Positions 45,180 through 54,979 of a DNA stretch of 64,000 nucleotides are shown piece after piece. A program made the translations under genes and the position numbers. Source of the DNA: Microcoleus sp. FACHB-68 (lineage in GTDB: Bacteria > Cyanobacteriota > Cyanobacteriia > Cyanobacteriales > Oscillatoriaceae); the NCBI RefSeq assembly GCF_014695715.1, contig NZ_JACJOT010000006.1:310001-374000 (forward strand), in the 5' to 3' direction. Position 1 is the stretch's first letter. Each line of letters starts with the position of its first letter. Under the pieces are notes generated by a model. That model searched no databases. It had not been told where the DNA came from and saw nothing but the letters and a program-made list of their open reading frames with translations.

Positions 45180-46361
45180 CTAAAAAGATTCCATCGGCAC
45201 TCGCATCGCACGGGCTAGTTCAGCGGCAACCTCTGGACGCGAAAACTCTGGCGGCGGTAACTGGCCGGCACGTAACATCTCCCGCACCTTCGTTCCTGAC
45301 AGGTGAACACGCTGATCCGGGTTACTCGGACTGGTTTTTGAAGTCGCCATTCCCTGTGTGAGTTTGCAATAGAAAGCGTGTTCAAACTTCATTGGCGAAA
45401 TGCCCAATTCACCCGGCTCAAATTCATCAAAGATATATTGAGCGTCGTAGGTGCCATAGTAATTACCCACACCGGCATGATCGCGCCCAACAATAAAGTG
45501 AGTGCAGCCGTAATTCTTCCGCACTAGGGCATGGAAAATCGCTTCACGCGGGCCGGCATAACGCATCGCCGCCGGGTTAATCGCCATGATGACCCGGTCT
45601 TTGGGATAGTAATGTTCCAGCAGAATTTCGTAGCAACGCATCCGCACATCAGCGGGAATATCATCGCTTTTTGTTGCACCCACTAAAGGATGCAAGAACA
45701 AACCATCAACGGTTTCGAGAGCGCATTTTTGAATGTATTCATGTGCGCGGTGAATGGGGTTGCGGGTTTGGAAACCAACTACAGTTTTCCAACCCTTTTC
45801 CTTAAACAGCTTCCTAGATGCGGCTGGATCAATCTGGTATTTGGGAAACTGGGGGTGAGGATCGCGCTGGAACAACCATACAGGGCCGGCTAAATTAATT
45901 GGCCCTTGCTCGTAAACGACTTTCACACCCGGATGCTTTTCATCATCGGTGCGATAGACGTTAATCACCTCATGGGCTTTGTTATAGCGATATTTTTGCG
46001 TCAGTTCGAGAACACCCACAAACCTGCCGGTGGGGTCATCTAAGCGCACCCAACTGCCTTCTTTCAGGGGTTCTGCAACTTCCTCGCTCACAGACAGCGT
46101 AATTGGAATTGACCAAGGCAGTCCATTCGCCAAGCGCATATCAGATACAACCGGCTCATAGTCTTTTTGCTCCATAAAGCCGGTGAGTGGACTAAACCCA
46201 CCAATCGCGATTAGTTCCAGATCGGAAAGAGACCTTTCATCGAGTCGCACGCGGGGTAAAACGTCCGCTTGTTCTAGAAATTCCTGCCCTTCGGCAGATG
46301 TAGCAATACGATTGATTAGGTAGCCGCCGTGGGGGGCAATACCGTCTAGATGCTGACTCAA
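45180..46361 (-). CDS. sat: Sulfate adenylyltransferase (ATP sulfurylase)
   Basis: First step of sulfate assimilation: ATP plus sulfate to adenosine 5'-phosphosulfate. At 393 residues it is the monofunctional bacterial/algal Sat type. Landmarks are the N-terminal PUA-like domain, the catalytic [14 protein letters not shown] (HxxH), [18 protein letters not shown], the ATP-binding [17 protein letters not shown], and the C-terminal [24 protein letters not shown]. Stands alone. Complete. Confidence 0.97.
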   Translation of the reverse strand: MSQHLDGIAPHGGYLINRIATSAEGQEFLEQADVLPRVRLDERSLSDLELIAIGGFSPLTGFMEQKDYEPVVSDMRLANGLPWSIPITLSVSEEVAEPLKEGSWVRLDDPTGRFVGVLELTQKYRYNKAHEVINVYRTDDEKHPGVKVVYEQGPINLAGPVWLFQRDPHPQFPKYQIDPAASRKLFKEKGWKTVVGFQTRNPIHRAHEYIQKCALETVDGLFLHPLVGATKSDDIPADVRMRCYEILLEHYYPKDRVIMAINPAAMRYAGPREAIFHALVRKNYGCTHFIVGRDHAGVGNYYGTYDAQYIFDEFEPGELGISPMKFEHAFYCKLTQGMATSKTSPSNPDQRVHLSGTKVREMLRAGQLPPPEFSRPEVAAELARAMRVPMESF

Positions 46362-46637
46362 AACAATCCCTCTCTGCGTTGACTGAAATTGGTTGGAATG
46401 ATCCTGTTTTCCTCATTTATCCTACTTCGCGAGGGAGCACAGGGGAAGCAGGGTTCCTGGAAGTGTGAAGGGGAAGAGCCGGCTGACTTCCTTCCCACTC
46501 CAAGAATACCGATGGAGAAGCAGGGGGGCTAGGAAGAAAGAATAACGGATATTGGTAATTTTATTTTGGAAGGAAATGCAATGATTTTGTCTGTCCCGTG
46601 CTTTTGATTTTTTATGTTGCTGGTAGCATCAAATAAC

Positions 46638-47624
46638 TCAACTACCTGGGTGTAACCAACCTTTGATAGCAGCTTTCACGACTTTAAGATACTTATTTTC
46701 CAGAATGAACTCGTCAATTGCTGTTTCACTACTTGCTTGAAGCGCACCAGCGGCACGGCGCTTGAAACTGGGAGTAGTTTCATCGTTAACATAAGCCACT
46801 TTTTCTTGCTCAGTTGCAGTCGGATTCGTTTGCTCTAACTGCTTCAGGAGTTGTTGAATCTCCTCGGCTGCTTCCGCAAGAGTTTTTCTCGCTTCGGATA
46901 AATGAATATGCTGATTTGCTTGCTGTCTTGCATTACCCGAAACTTGGTTTGCAAAATTAGCAACGTTAGCTCCACGAAGGTCATTTTTGAAGGAGTCCGA
47001 GTTTGATTGACTTTCTGATGAGGAATTTTGCATCTGTGACTGTCCTATATTAATCTCAATTAAACAACTGTAATTATGTCTAGCAGCGATCTGTTGCTCT
47101 TCCATAGAAAAGACCATCCCTTCGCCTGTGATTCCATCCTCTTCCAACTTTAAAGCCCATTGAAGAATCACATCTCTGACAGATTCCACAATCCTTTTTA
47201 CACTTGCTCGGCAAATACTAAGTTTTACTGAAGTACCCACCCTAGAAGCCAAAAAGGACTCTATTGTAGGTGGCAGTTGCATCTGTAGTTCGTCATCTGT
47301 ATCCTCAATCAAAGCAGATAGCTCACTCATTGATTGCCCAATTCAGCAATTGCAAATGTTTTCAAGATCCTCTAAAAACTCTTGATCATCTGTAACTATT
47401 GGACACCATCCATTATAACAATTCCATCCTCTTAATTTCCCTCTAATAGAGCGATATTGAGGTATAGAATGCCCGTTATATCCCTTTAGTTCTAACTCAA
47501 TCCATGCCTCAAATTCCTTGATCTTTAGCTTTCTAGCAACCACAAGAGCTCTACGGAGAACAGTTAAAACAGAAATAGAGGGGTCAAGTGCATCTCTTTG
47601 TAGTTGCAAAACTATTGAATTCAC
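46638..47624 (-). pseudogene. AbiTii-domain gene interrupted by one in-frame TGA
   Basis: A single 329-codon minus frame. The N-terminal part carries the AbiTii-like domain: VLTVLRRALVVARKLKIKEFEAWIELELKGYNG, IPQYRSIRGKLRGWNCYNGW. A TGA follows at 47343-47345 in NICNC-stop-IGQSMSEL. The same frame continues with LPPTIESFLAS ... VRDVILQWALKLEEDGITGEGMVFS, the standard continuation of AbiTii proteins, and an Asn/Gln/Ser-rich then coiled-coil C-terminus. The lower part could still be translated from the ATG at 47330. AbiTii domains are linked to abortive phage resistance. Confidence 0.75.
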
Positions 47625-47729
47625 AAGTGTTACTCCTCATTCTAGCCTTGAAATATTACTATTAAGCCCAATCAAACTTAATGAATACACAGTGCTTTGC
47701 CAGAAATAGATTTCATAGAGACTACTCAA

Positions 47730-47945
47730 TTAACTGTTTTTCAAACGATGTTCATTATCAATGCGCCTTGACCAAAAACCACTTAATTCGTATTTCAGAG
47801 GCTCAGGTTTACCTAATCCTTCAAACGGTGAGCGGTCTATGTCCTTAATTAGTTCGACAATTTTGCGATAGATTTTTTTGTCTAACTTTGCCCATTTGCT
47901 AAAGTCTGCAAAAGCAGATGATTCAAAAATAATTCTTCTGCTCAT
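47730..47945 (-). CDS. YoeB/Txe-type toxin, truncated at the C-terminus
   Basis: A 71-residue protein starting MSRRIIFESSAFADFSKWAK and containing LIKDIDRSPFEGLGKPEPLKYELSGFWSRRIDNEHRL, a near-perfect YoeB/Txe sequence. It then ends KNS-stop. The family normally continues about 14 residues with a strand and the catalytic C-terminal His-Tyr (as in R-x-H-Y), which are missing, so mRNA cleavage is probably lost. It overlaps its antitoxin gene by 4 bp. Treat as a likely inactive toxin. Confidence 0.85.
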   Translation of the reverse strand: MSRRIIFESSAFADFSKWAKLDKKIYRKIVELIKDIDRSPFEGLGKPEPLKYELSGFWSRRIDNEHRLKNS

Positions 47946-48166
47946 TGCAAATCCTGTAAGTTAACCTCAACTAAATTTTGCTTTTTTTTAACATTTTCAA
48001 TTGCTTTCAAAAGTTTATTTTTATTACTTTCTGATTTTAAAAGATATTCGGTTTCATCAAATTCAGCAATAATAATTTCAATCTCTTTATCCCCAAAAAT
48101 GGCTTTGATTTCTTCTAAAAAATTACGATCTAGTTCGCTAGCTTTTAAGCGATAAACTGCTGACAT
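47942..48166 (-). CDS. Antitoxin partner of the YoeB-like toxin
   Basis: A 74-residue acidic and lysine-rich protein (YRLKASELDRNFLEEIKAIFGDKEIEIIIAEFDETEYLLKS). It precedes and overlaps by 4 bp the YoeB-like gene, as is standard for such modules. The N-terminal half fits small antitoxins of the RelN/Phd-like kind, which bind DNA, while the C-terminal helix would wrap the toxin. It looks intact despite the truncated toxin. Confidence 0.8.
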   Translation of the reverse strand: MSAVYRLKASELDRNFLEEIKAIFGDKEIEIIIAEFDETEYLLKSESNKNKLLKAIENVKKKQNLVEVNLQDLQ

Positions 48167-48366
48167 CGCTTTTACCTATTTTGAGTTTTAACAATTAGAG
48201 AATATGGCGTAGACTGTGAAGCAAGTAGGGGTAAAGTTTCATAACAAAAATCGCCTCTGTAGTAGGAAGAAACATAACACTTGCCGGATGGATAAAGTGA
48301 GACGAATAATTCGGGCTTCGCTTTACCCATCCTACAAATAATCAGGTTTTGCGCCCTCATGCTTTA

Positions 48367-49419
48367 CTATTCGGGAGTAATGACGCCACCGCCTAATAAA
48401 ACATCACCGGCATACCAAACAGCCGCTTGTCCGGGAGTAATCCCGAACTGCGGTTCATCAAAAACCAGACGAACACCGGCATCTTCTAAAGGAATCACGG
48501 TTGCCGGCATTGCAGGGGTACGGTAACGAACTTGGGCGAGTGCCTTGATGGGGGTTGCCGGCTGCGCCATAGACACCCAATTAACGCCGTGTACCGTGCA
48601 TTCCGATTGATGAACACTGGCGCGATTTCCCACAATTACCTGATTTCGACCGGCATCTAGGGCAACCACATACAGCGGTTCACTGGCAGCGATCCCAATT
48701 CCCTTACGCTGACCGATCGTATAGTGATGGATGCCATCGTGATGTCCCAACACTTTGCCGGTTGTGTCAACAATTTCGCCTTTTTGCGGCGCGAGATATT
48801 TATCTAGAAATGCCCGCATGGAACCATTGGCTTCTACTAAGCACAAATCCTGACTTTCCGGCTTATCGGCAGTCTTCAAGCCAAATTCAGCCGCGAGACG
48901 ACGGGTTTCCGCTTTCGTATGTTCGCCCAAAGGAAACACGCACCCAGCTAGCACTTCCTGGGATAAATCATACAAGAAGTAAGATTGATCCTTGTTGAGG
49001 TCTAAAGCCCGCAGCAGTTGATAGCGCCCGCTAGCAGAGTCGTAATTAACCCGCGCATAATGGCCGGTTGCGATTTTATCAATGCCCAATTCTTCACGGG
49101 CGTAGCGCTGCATGGGGCCAAACTTGACCGTTTTGTTGCACTGAGAGCAAGGCAGCGGCGTCACACCGGCACTGTAGCCGGCGACCAAATAATCCACAAT
49201 ATTGCTCTGGAAAACTTCACGAATATCGACAACGTGATGGGGAACGCCTAATTGTTCGCAAATATAGGCAGCATCAACCATCCCCTCCGTGCAACACTGA
49301 CCTTTACCCTTCATCAGCCAAAGGGTCAGTCCCACAACTTCATATCCTTGATGGTGGAGGGTTGCCGCTGCAACTGAACTATCGACTCCACCGGAGAGGC
49401 CCACCACTACTTTGTTCAT
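48367..49419 (-). CDS. mnmA: tRNA-specific 2-thiouridylase MnmA
   Basis: Adds sulfur at uridine 34 of Glu, Gln and Lys tRNAs. At 350 residues (start chosen at [15 protein letters not shown]; a start six codons upstream is possible), it has the PP-loop GLSGGVDSS, the first catalytic Cys in [14 protein letters not shown], and ATGHYARV. The second catalytic Cys is in ESQDLCLVE, and [13 protein letters not shown] begins the C-terminal domains. Complete and typical. Confidence 0.97.
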   Translation of the reverse strand: MNKVVVGLSGGVDSSVAAATLHHQGYEVVGLTLWLMKGKGQCCTEGMVDAAYICEQLGVPHHVVDIREVFQSNIVDYLVAGYSAGVTPLPCSQCNKTVKFGPMQRYAREELGIDKIATGHYARVNYDSASGRYQLLRALDLNKDQSYFLYDLSQEVLAGCVFPLGEHTKAETRRLAAEFGLKTADKPESQDLCLVEANGSMRAFLDKYLAPQKGEIVDTTGKVLGHHDGIHHYTIGQRKGIGIAASEPLYVVALDAGRNQVIVGNRASVHQSECTVHGVNWVSMAQPATPIKALAQVRYRTPAMPATVIPLEDAGVRLVFDEPQFGITPGQAAVWYAGDVLLGGGVITPE

Positions 49420-49779
49420 GATCTTGAACAACTGCAAAAAATTACCTATTACTCTAAGCTAACACCGGCAGGGGAAGAGTGGGAGCCAGAGGGAGTGCCC
49501 AGTTCTAAGTTCTGAGTGCTGAGTGGGAGTTTTGAGCGGGAGATGGGGTGTGTTGAGAGGGAGATGGGAGAGATTGAAAGAGATTGAAAGAGCTGGGGTT
49601 GCGTGTGGTAGACTGAGCGCAAATTTTGTCCGAGACTACAGAGTAGAGCATTGTGGGGAAACCGGCATGAGTGTAAATCAGCAACATCAACCCAGCAGCA
49701 ATAACAACAGCAGGGATGCCGGTGATAACCGTCCGAGTTGTGTTGCCTCCTTGCAAAAAGTAGGGCTGTTTCATTCTTC

Positions 49780-49850
49780 CCAAACCTGCCAGGGGTTAAA
49801 ACCCCCGGCTAATAGCAAAAGTCGGTTAAAACCGACTGAAAGACTATTTG
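49780..49850. repeat. Two adjacent palindromic repeats upstream of the SPOR gene
   Basis: GGGGTTAAAACCCC and AGTCGGTTAAAACCGACT, both near-perfect palindromes around TTAAAA, separated by about 18 bp. These words are common dispersed repeats in cyanobacterial genomes. They lie inside the open N-terminal extension of the SPOR frame, which argues that this extension is not real coding sequence. Confidence 0.7.
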
Positions 49851-49879
49851 ATAGTTGGATTCTGACGACTTTCGCTATT

Positions 49880-50563
49880 GTGTCCCATTCGCACTCCATT
49901 GCCTTGCAAAAAGCATTAGTGCTCACCGGCTGTTTGCTGATGGCGTGTCAAAGCCCTGCTGGGGCAGAATCTTGGAATTTATCAGATGTGCCAACCTCCC
50001 AGTTACTTGCACAAGTATCCAGGCAATATTTGGTTTATGTGAGAGGGGAGAGTAACGAAATGCTCGAACAAGTCCGCCGAGTCGCACCGGATGCGTATAT
50101 TGATCAGTACAAAGGACGCAGGGTGATCAAAGCCGGCACTTTTTATGATCGACAATTGGCAAAGCGGCGAGAGCGAGAGATTGAAGCGCTGTATATTCGG
50201 GCTGAAGTCGCCCGGATAGAGGGTCGATATAACCCTAGGACAGATGCCTATTTCCCCAACTCATCCAGAATAGAGGGTCGAGCTAATCCTAGCACCGGCT
50301 ATTTCACAGGCTCATCAGCGACGAGGAGAACGAGCGACAATGATTATTTTGTCGCCATTCCCGCACCGGAAAGAGATTTGCCGGTGATTGCAGAACAAGT
50401 GCGCGTACTCGGTGTGCCGGCAGAAGGTGTGGAAGATCGAGACAAACCTCGCGGCTACCACGTCTTAGTTGGGCCATTCGCAGATAGAGGCACAGCAGAA
50501 CGCTGGAACCGCTATTTAATAGATTTGGGGCTGGAGAATGCGCGGGTTTACTATGGTCGGTAG
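49880..50563 (+). CDS. Exported SPOR-domain protein
   Basis: The frame is open back to 49523 and has an ATG at 49667, but the leader there is made of dispersed repeats. The GTG at 49880 places a Sec or lipoprotein signal (IALQKALVLTGCLLMACQSPAGA) at the N-terminus, so I prefer it. The mature part has two SPOR-like halves: QYLVYVRGESNEMLEQVRRVAPDAY and RGYHVLVGPFADRGTAERWNRYL. Between them lies a tandem RIEGR(Y/A)NPxT(D/G)YF unit. SPOR domains bind denuded glycan at division sites, so a periplasmic peptidoglycan role is expected. Length about 228 residues from this start. Confidence 0.8.
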   Translation: MSHSHSIALQKALVLTGCLLMACQSPAGAESWNLSDVPTSQLLAQVSRQYLVYVRGESNEMLEQVRRVAPDAYIDQYKGRRVIKAGTFYDRQLAKRREREIEALYIRAEVARIEGRYNPRTDAYFPNSSRIEGRANPSTGYFTGSSATRRTSDNDYFVAIPAPERDLPVIAEQVRVLGVPAEGVEDRDKPRGYHVLVGPFADRGTAERWNRYLIDLGLENARVYYGR

Positions 50564-50574
50564 GGGATTGGGAT

Positions 50575-50689
50575 TGGGAATGGGGCATGGGGCATTGGGC
50601 ATGGGGCATTGGGCATGGGGCAAGGCTGCGCCAACCTAAAGGTATGGGCATGGGGCATTGGGCATGGGGCATTGGGCATTGGGGATAGG
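50575..50689. repeat. GGGGCATTGGGCAT tandem repeat tract
   Basis: About 115 bp of alternating GGGGCATT and GGGCATGG words with one interruption (AAGGCTGCGCCAACCTAAAGGTA). Same family as the insertion inside cobB at 5645. Confidence 0.85.
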
Positions 50690-50731
50690 AGTTAGAGATT
50701 GACTTAGGATTAGAAGCTAGGAGAGAGCGTT

Positions 50732-52300
50732 TTGGTAGGGATTGAACACCGGCAAGAACAGATTCAGCAAATTGCAGTGACGGCTGAACAAATGCGTGCG
50801 ATTGAGGCGCGAGTGTTTGACGCTGGGATGCCGGTGGCAGCTTTGATGGAAAAGGTGGCTGGACTGATTATCCGCCGCATTCAAACGCTTTATCCGATGC
50901 CGGTGCGAGTGGGGGTGTTAGTTGGCCCTGGCCATAATGGCGGCGATGCCTTGGTGATTGCAAGAGAATTGCATTTCAAAGGTTATGAAGTTTCGATTTA
51001 TCGGGCTTTTTCTGAGCTGAAGGAACTGACGGATCAGCACGCTCATTATGCAACGCGATTAGGGATTCCTTCTTATGAGGTTATTGATGCGCTCAAGGAC
51101 TCTGAAATATTAATAGATGGGTTATTTGGCTTTGGGCTGGAGCGACCCTTAGAAGGCTCTATTGCTGATGCAATTAACCAGATTAATACTTGGGGCAAGC
51201 CGGTGTTGAGTATTGATTTGCCTTCCGGGTTGCATACGGATACCGGCGAGGTATTGGGAACAGCAATTCGGGCGACGCGGACGCTTTGTTTGGGTTTGTG
51301 GAAGTTGGGTTTACTGCAAGACGATGCGTTGCAGTATGCCGGCGAGGTGGAATTGATTGATTTTGATTTGCCTTTGGTGGATATTTTGGCAGTTGTGGGG
51401 CAAGCACCGGCAATTCGTCGCGTCACGCCCTCCGTTGCCCTTGCTCACGTTCCCCTGCCGCGTCCCCAGTCAACCTATAAGTACAAAATGGGGCATCTGC
51501 TGCTGATTGCCGGCTCTCGGAAGTATACCGGCGCGGCAATTTTAACCGGGTTAGGAGCGCGGTGCAGTGGTGTGGGAATGCTGTCTATTGCGGTGCCAGA
51601 GTCGATTAAGCCGCTGTTGAGTGCCCAGCTACCCGAAGCTTTAATCATTGGTTGTCCGGAAACAGATTCTGGGGCGATTGAACAGCTGCCGGTGGGGACT
51701 GATTTGACTTCCTACAGTGCCATCGCCTGCGGCCCAGGTTTGACTTTAGAGGCCGCAGCAGTGGTAGAAATGGTGTTAGAAAGCGATCGCCCGGTTGTTG
51801 TCGATGCGGATGGGTTGAATGTCTTGGCGCAACTGGGCACAATCCCGACTTTGGCGGAACGGCAAGCTTTAACGGTTTTGACGCCCCATGCTGGGGAGTT
51901 TAAGCGGCTGTTTCCCGACATTGAAGACTTGACAAATAATCGAATTCATGCAGTAAAGTCTGCGGCTCAGCAAAGTCAAGCAATTGTTTTGTTAAAAGGC
52001 GCGAGAACCGCGATCGCCCATGCCGATGGTTCAGTTTGGATTAATCCAGAAAGTACGCCGGCGCTGGCAAGGGGTGGCAGTGGGGATGTTTTAACCGGCT
52101 TGATGGGGGGTTTAATTGCCCAGGCGGTTGCGGGAAATATGCCGGTGGAACCGTTAGTCACAACCGCAGTTTGGTGGCACGCAAAAGCCGGCATTTTAGC
52201 AGCCCAGGAACGCACAGAGTTAGGGGTAGATGCCTTTACGCTGACGCAATATTTGCTGCCGATGATGCAATCTTACTTTGCTAAAAACGTGCCGGTTTAG
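50732..52300 (+). CDS. nnr: Bifunctional NAD(P)H-hydrate epimerase / ADP-dependent dehydratase
   Basis: Repairs hydrated NADH and NADPH. At 522 residues, the N-terminal YjeF epimerase domain (ALMEKVAGLIIRRI, LVGPGHNGGDALVIARELH) is joined to the C-terminal ribokinase-fold dehydratase (HLLLIAGSRKYTGAAILTGLGA, ACGPGL, VVDADGLN, LTPHAGEFKRLF and ARGGSGDVLTGLMGGLIAQ). The start is a TTG with a good AGGAGAG 7-8 bp upstream. An internal ATG (MRAIEARVFDAGMP) is an alternative. A complete fusion protein. Confidence 0.96.
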   Translation: MVGIEHRQEQIQQIAVTAEQMRAIEARVFDAGMPVAALMEKVAGLIIRRIQTLYPMPVRVGVLVGPGHNGGDALVIARELHFKGYEVSIYRAFSELKELTDQHAHYATRLGIPSYEVIDALKDSEILIDGLFGFGLERPLEGSIADAINQINTWGKPVLSIDLPSGLHTDTGEVLGTAIRATRTLCLGLWKLGLLQDDALQYAGEVELIDFDLPLVDILAVVGQAPAIRRVTPSVALAHVPLPRPQSTYKYKMGHLLLIAGSRKYTGAAILTGLGARCSGVGMLSIAVPESIKPLLSAQLPEALIIGCPETDSGAIEQLPVGTDLTSYSAIACGPGLTLEAAAVVEMVLESDRPVVVDADGLNVLAQLGTIPTLAERQALTVLTPHAGEFKRLFPDIEDLTNNRIHAVKSAAQQSQAIVLLKGARTAIAHADGSVWINPESTPALARGGSGDVLTGLMGGLIAQAVAGNMPVEPLVTTAVWWHAKAGILAAQERTELGVDAFTLTQYLLPMMQSYFAKNVPV

Positions 52301-52485
52301 TTTTAGGTATTTTCATTGCCAAAATGATGCAGGCATCAATAACAGTTTTTCCTAATTGCTCTAATTTGTAGGAGTGCCGGTTAAAGCGATGAAATTGATT
52401 GAGAGAGTTTAAGCAATACTCATTGAGAAAAATTTGTAAAATTGATGCGATACCAGACAGCAATAAAATTAATGAGGTAAAACCT

Positions 52486-52803
52486 ATGACATTCACAGCT
52501 ACGGAATATAAATATGTGGAACTCGCTGAGGGTAATGTCCCGATAATTGCCGGCACTACGATGAAAGTTGTTGAATTAGTGGAGGCTCATATTGCTTACG
52601 GTTGGAGTCCAGCCGAGTTGCATCTGAACCATCGCTATTTGACAATGAGCCAAATTCATTCGGCATTAGCTTATTATTGGGATTATAAACAGGAGCTTGA
52701 TGCAGATATGGAGCGACGTTTCCAGTATGCTGAAAAGTTACGTCTAGAAGCTGGAGAATCTGCTTTCTCTAAAAAACTTCGCGCTCAAGGATTGATTAAG
52801 TGA
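52486..52803 (+). CDS. DUF433 antitoxin-like protein
   Basis: A 105-residue protein with a DUF433-type HTH core (GNVPIIAGTTMKVVELVEAHIAYGWSPAELHLNHRYLTMSQIHSALAYYWDYKQELDAD). The ATG at 52486 has GAGG upstream. It overlaps the following DUF5615 gene by 4 bp, so they form the known DUF433/DUF5615 putative toxin-antitoxin pair. It probably represses its own operon. Confidence 0.9.
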   Translation: MTFTATEYKYVELAEGNVPIIAGTTMKVVELVEAHIAYGWSPAELHLNHRYLTMSQIHSALAYYWDYKQELDADMERRFQYAEKLRLEAGESAFSKKLRAQGLIK

Positions 52804-53147
52804 GCGTAGCGCTTTATATGGATGAACATATCCATCTAGCAATTACGCTAGGTTTACGTTTGCGGGATGTTGATGTCTTAACAGTTCAAGAAGATAATCG
52901 GAAAGGTACACCAGATCCGATTTTACTTGACCGTGCTACAGAACTTCAGCGCATTATTTTTACACAAGATGAAGATTTTCTAGCTATAGCAAAACGCCGG
53001 CAGAGTGAGGGGGTAAGCTTCTCTGGTGTGATCTACGCTCATCAACGACTTGTTAGCGTTGGGGATTGTGTGCGCGACTTGGAAATCATCGCAAAAACCG
53101 GCACTCCTGAAGATTTTGCTAATTGCGTTCAATATTTGCCTTTGTAG
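52800..53147 (+). CDS. DUF5615 PIN-like toxin
   Basis: A 115-residue PIN-like protein starting at a GTG inside the antitoxin stop. It has the N-terminal YMDEHIHLAITLGLRLRDVDVLTVQED pattern with the acidic pair, IIFTQDEDFLAIA, and FSGVIYAHQR. Diagnostic of DUF5615, the presumed toxin partner of DUF433. It appears intact, unlike the other defence modules in this window. Confidence 0.9.
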   Translation: MSVALYMDEHIHLAITLGLRLRDVDVLTVQEDNRKGTPDPILLDRATELQRIIFTQDEDFLAIAKRRQSEGVSFSGVIYAHQRLVSVGDCVRDLEIIAKTGTPEDFANCVQYLPL

Positions 53148-53400
53148 TTGATGCGATATCTTATTACAAAGTGTTTTTGGTATTGAAAATAACAAATTAG
53201 GATGTGAGCCGGCTTTAACCGGCATTCGCTATTAACCGGCAATTTTAACCTCTGGTGGGTTTGGGGAGAATCAATCAACGCTGCCGGCATCCCGTTCTTT
53301 TTATTGCTACAGTCTAGTTTCCTGATGTCAATGTGGGGATTAAAGAAATCTTATCTGTAAAATTGGTAGGATAATTATTAGACTTTTTCTAGCCCCTCAA

Positions 53401-54642
53401 ATGTTAAACAATATTTGGAATTGTCTTTTTAGAGAGTTTCCGGACTTATTTAGTAACAACGAGCCGCCATCCCCTCCGCCGCCACCGCGTCAAACCCTGA
53501 GTGATGAAGAACTTGAGGCGGTTTTCATGCAGTTACTTGATGGGGTACGTGAGGGGTGGAGTCGGGGATCGGTGAAGGGGTTTTTGATAGCTAAACGGGT
53601 TACAGATGCGGAGTGGATCGCCTGGTTGCGTCGGTTTGAGGAATCGTTGCAAAGTGTGCCGGCGCAGCATGAAGAATTAGCGCGGCGGTTGGTACAGTTT
53701 GGGGAAATTCGTAGGGAGAGATTGGGGGAAGTCGCAGTAGAAATAGGTCGGCACTTACTGGCACAAATACCGCAGCGGCAAGAGATAGAAAATTTAGAGG
53801 AAAATATTGAAGGGGCTGAGGTATGGTTTAATCGAGGCAATGAACAATACAGGAGAGAAGATTTTCTTGCTGCGCTTACTTCCTACAACCGCGCCGTTGA
53901 AATTCAACCCAACTTTCACCTAGCGTGGAATAGCCAGGGAAATTCGCTCGCTGAATTAGAGCAGTATGAAGAGGCGCTCATTTGCTATAATCGCGCCGTT
54001 GAAATTAAACCTGACTTTTACCAAGCTTTGTATAACTGCGGGCTATTGCTTGCTGAATTAGAGCAATATGAAGAGGCGCTCATTTGCTCTAATCGCGCCG
54101 TTGAAATTAAATCTGAATTTTATGAGGCTTGGAATAGCCAAGGGAATATGCTAGCTAGATTAGGCCGGCAAGAAGAAGCACTCACTTCTTTTGCTCGCGC
54201 AATTGAAATTAAGCCTGAATACCACCAGGCTTGGTATAATCGAGGTAATTTACTAAATGATTTAGGTCGATATGAAGAGGCACTTGCTTCTTTCAGCCGC
54301 ACGCTTGAAATTAAACCCGATTACCACAAAACTTGGGTAAAACTGGGCATATCGCTGAATAAATTGGGCCGGTATGAAGAAGCACTCACTTCCTTAAAAC
54401 GTGCCGTTGGAATTAACCGCAACGATCATGAAGCTTGGAAAAATCAAGGAAAAGTGCTAGCTAGATTAGGCCGGCATGAAGAAGCGCTCACTTCCTTCAA
54501 CCGTGTCGTTGAAATTCAACCTAACGATCACGAAGCTTGGTATAGCCGGGGGATGTGTCTAGATTATTTAGGTCACTATGAGGAGGCGCTTACTTCCTAC
54601 AACCGCGCCCTTGAAATTAAACCGGACTTTTACCAAGCTTAG
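53401..54642 (+). CDS. Tetratricopeptide repeat protein, possibly truncated
   Basis: A 413-residue protein. The N-terminal region (1-140) has a Pro run and LSDEELEAVFMQLLDGVREGW, a segment seen on some cyanobacterial TPR proteins. Eight tandem 34-residue TPR units follow from AEVWFNRGNEQYRREDF, each with the YEEALxSYNRAxEIKPD consensus. The frame stops at FYQA just where a ninth unit would begin. Such proteins scaffold other proteins. The near-identical repeat DNA (102-bp units at about 53820-54640) is prone to recombination, which could explain the abrupt end. Confidence 0.88.
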   Translation: MLNNIWNCLFREFPDLFSNNEPPSPPPPPRQTLSDEELEAVFMQLLDGVREGWSRGSVKGFLIAKRVTDAEWIAWLRRFEESLQSVPAQHEELARRLVQFGEIRRERLGEVAVEIGRHLLAQIPQRQEIENLEENIEGAEVWFNRGNEQYRREDFLAALTSYNRAVEIQPNFHLAWNSQGNSLAELEQYEEALICYNRAVEIKPDFYQALYNCGLLLAELEQYEEALICSNRAVEIKSEFYEAWNSQGNMLARLGRQEEALTSFARAIEIKPEYHQAWYNRGNLLNDLGRYEEALASFSRTLEIKPDYHKTWVKLGISLNKLGRYEEALTSLKRAVGINRNDHEAWKNQGKVLARLGRHEEALTSFNRVVEIQPNDHEAWYSRGMCLDYLGHYEEALTSYNRALEIKPDFYQA

Positions 54643-54979
54643 ATGAATTGCAGCATTACAGCCGGCAACATTAGAAACGCGAAGCAACCGCACATTTCTA
54701 TATCTTGCTCGAAATATGCCGGCACAGTCTCAAGGATCATCTTCCTCAAGGCTGCCGGCATCCGGCGCATCAATCACCCCCATTTTCCCCACAACTTATA
54801 ACCTCAGACAGATATCCCACACACCGGCAGACGAGAGAATCTAAAATTTAGCGGTTTCCGCGCAGTCGAGTCTGATAAGTTAATAGATTGATCGCAAATA
54901 CAAATTTTCTGGCATCCCTGACAGCTTAAACGCCGCAGCCGGCCAGGTATTCACAAGCAGCGTTGGTGGGAGAAGTGTT
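54643..54979. other. Intergenic region upstream of lysC
   Basis: About 340 bp with the lysC promoter presumably inside. Several GCCGGC words, but no hairpin, leader peptide or lysine-riboswitch-like elements that I could recognise. Confidence 0.4.

Noticed and set aside
48172-48360. 62-residue minus frame next to the YoeB antitoxin gene
   Set aside because: Its DNA resembles a dispersed repeat (GATGGGTAAAGCGAAGCCC) and the peptide has no coding character.
50575-50689. CRISPR-like array
   Set aside because: Units are short, degenerate and without unique spacers; it is a simple tandem repeat.
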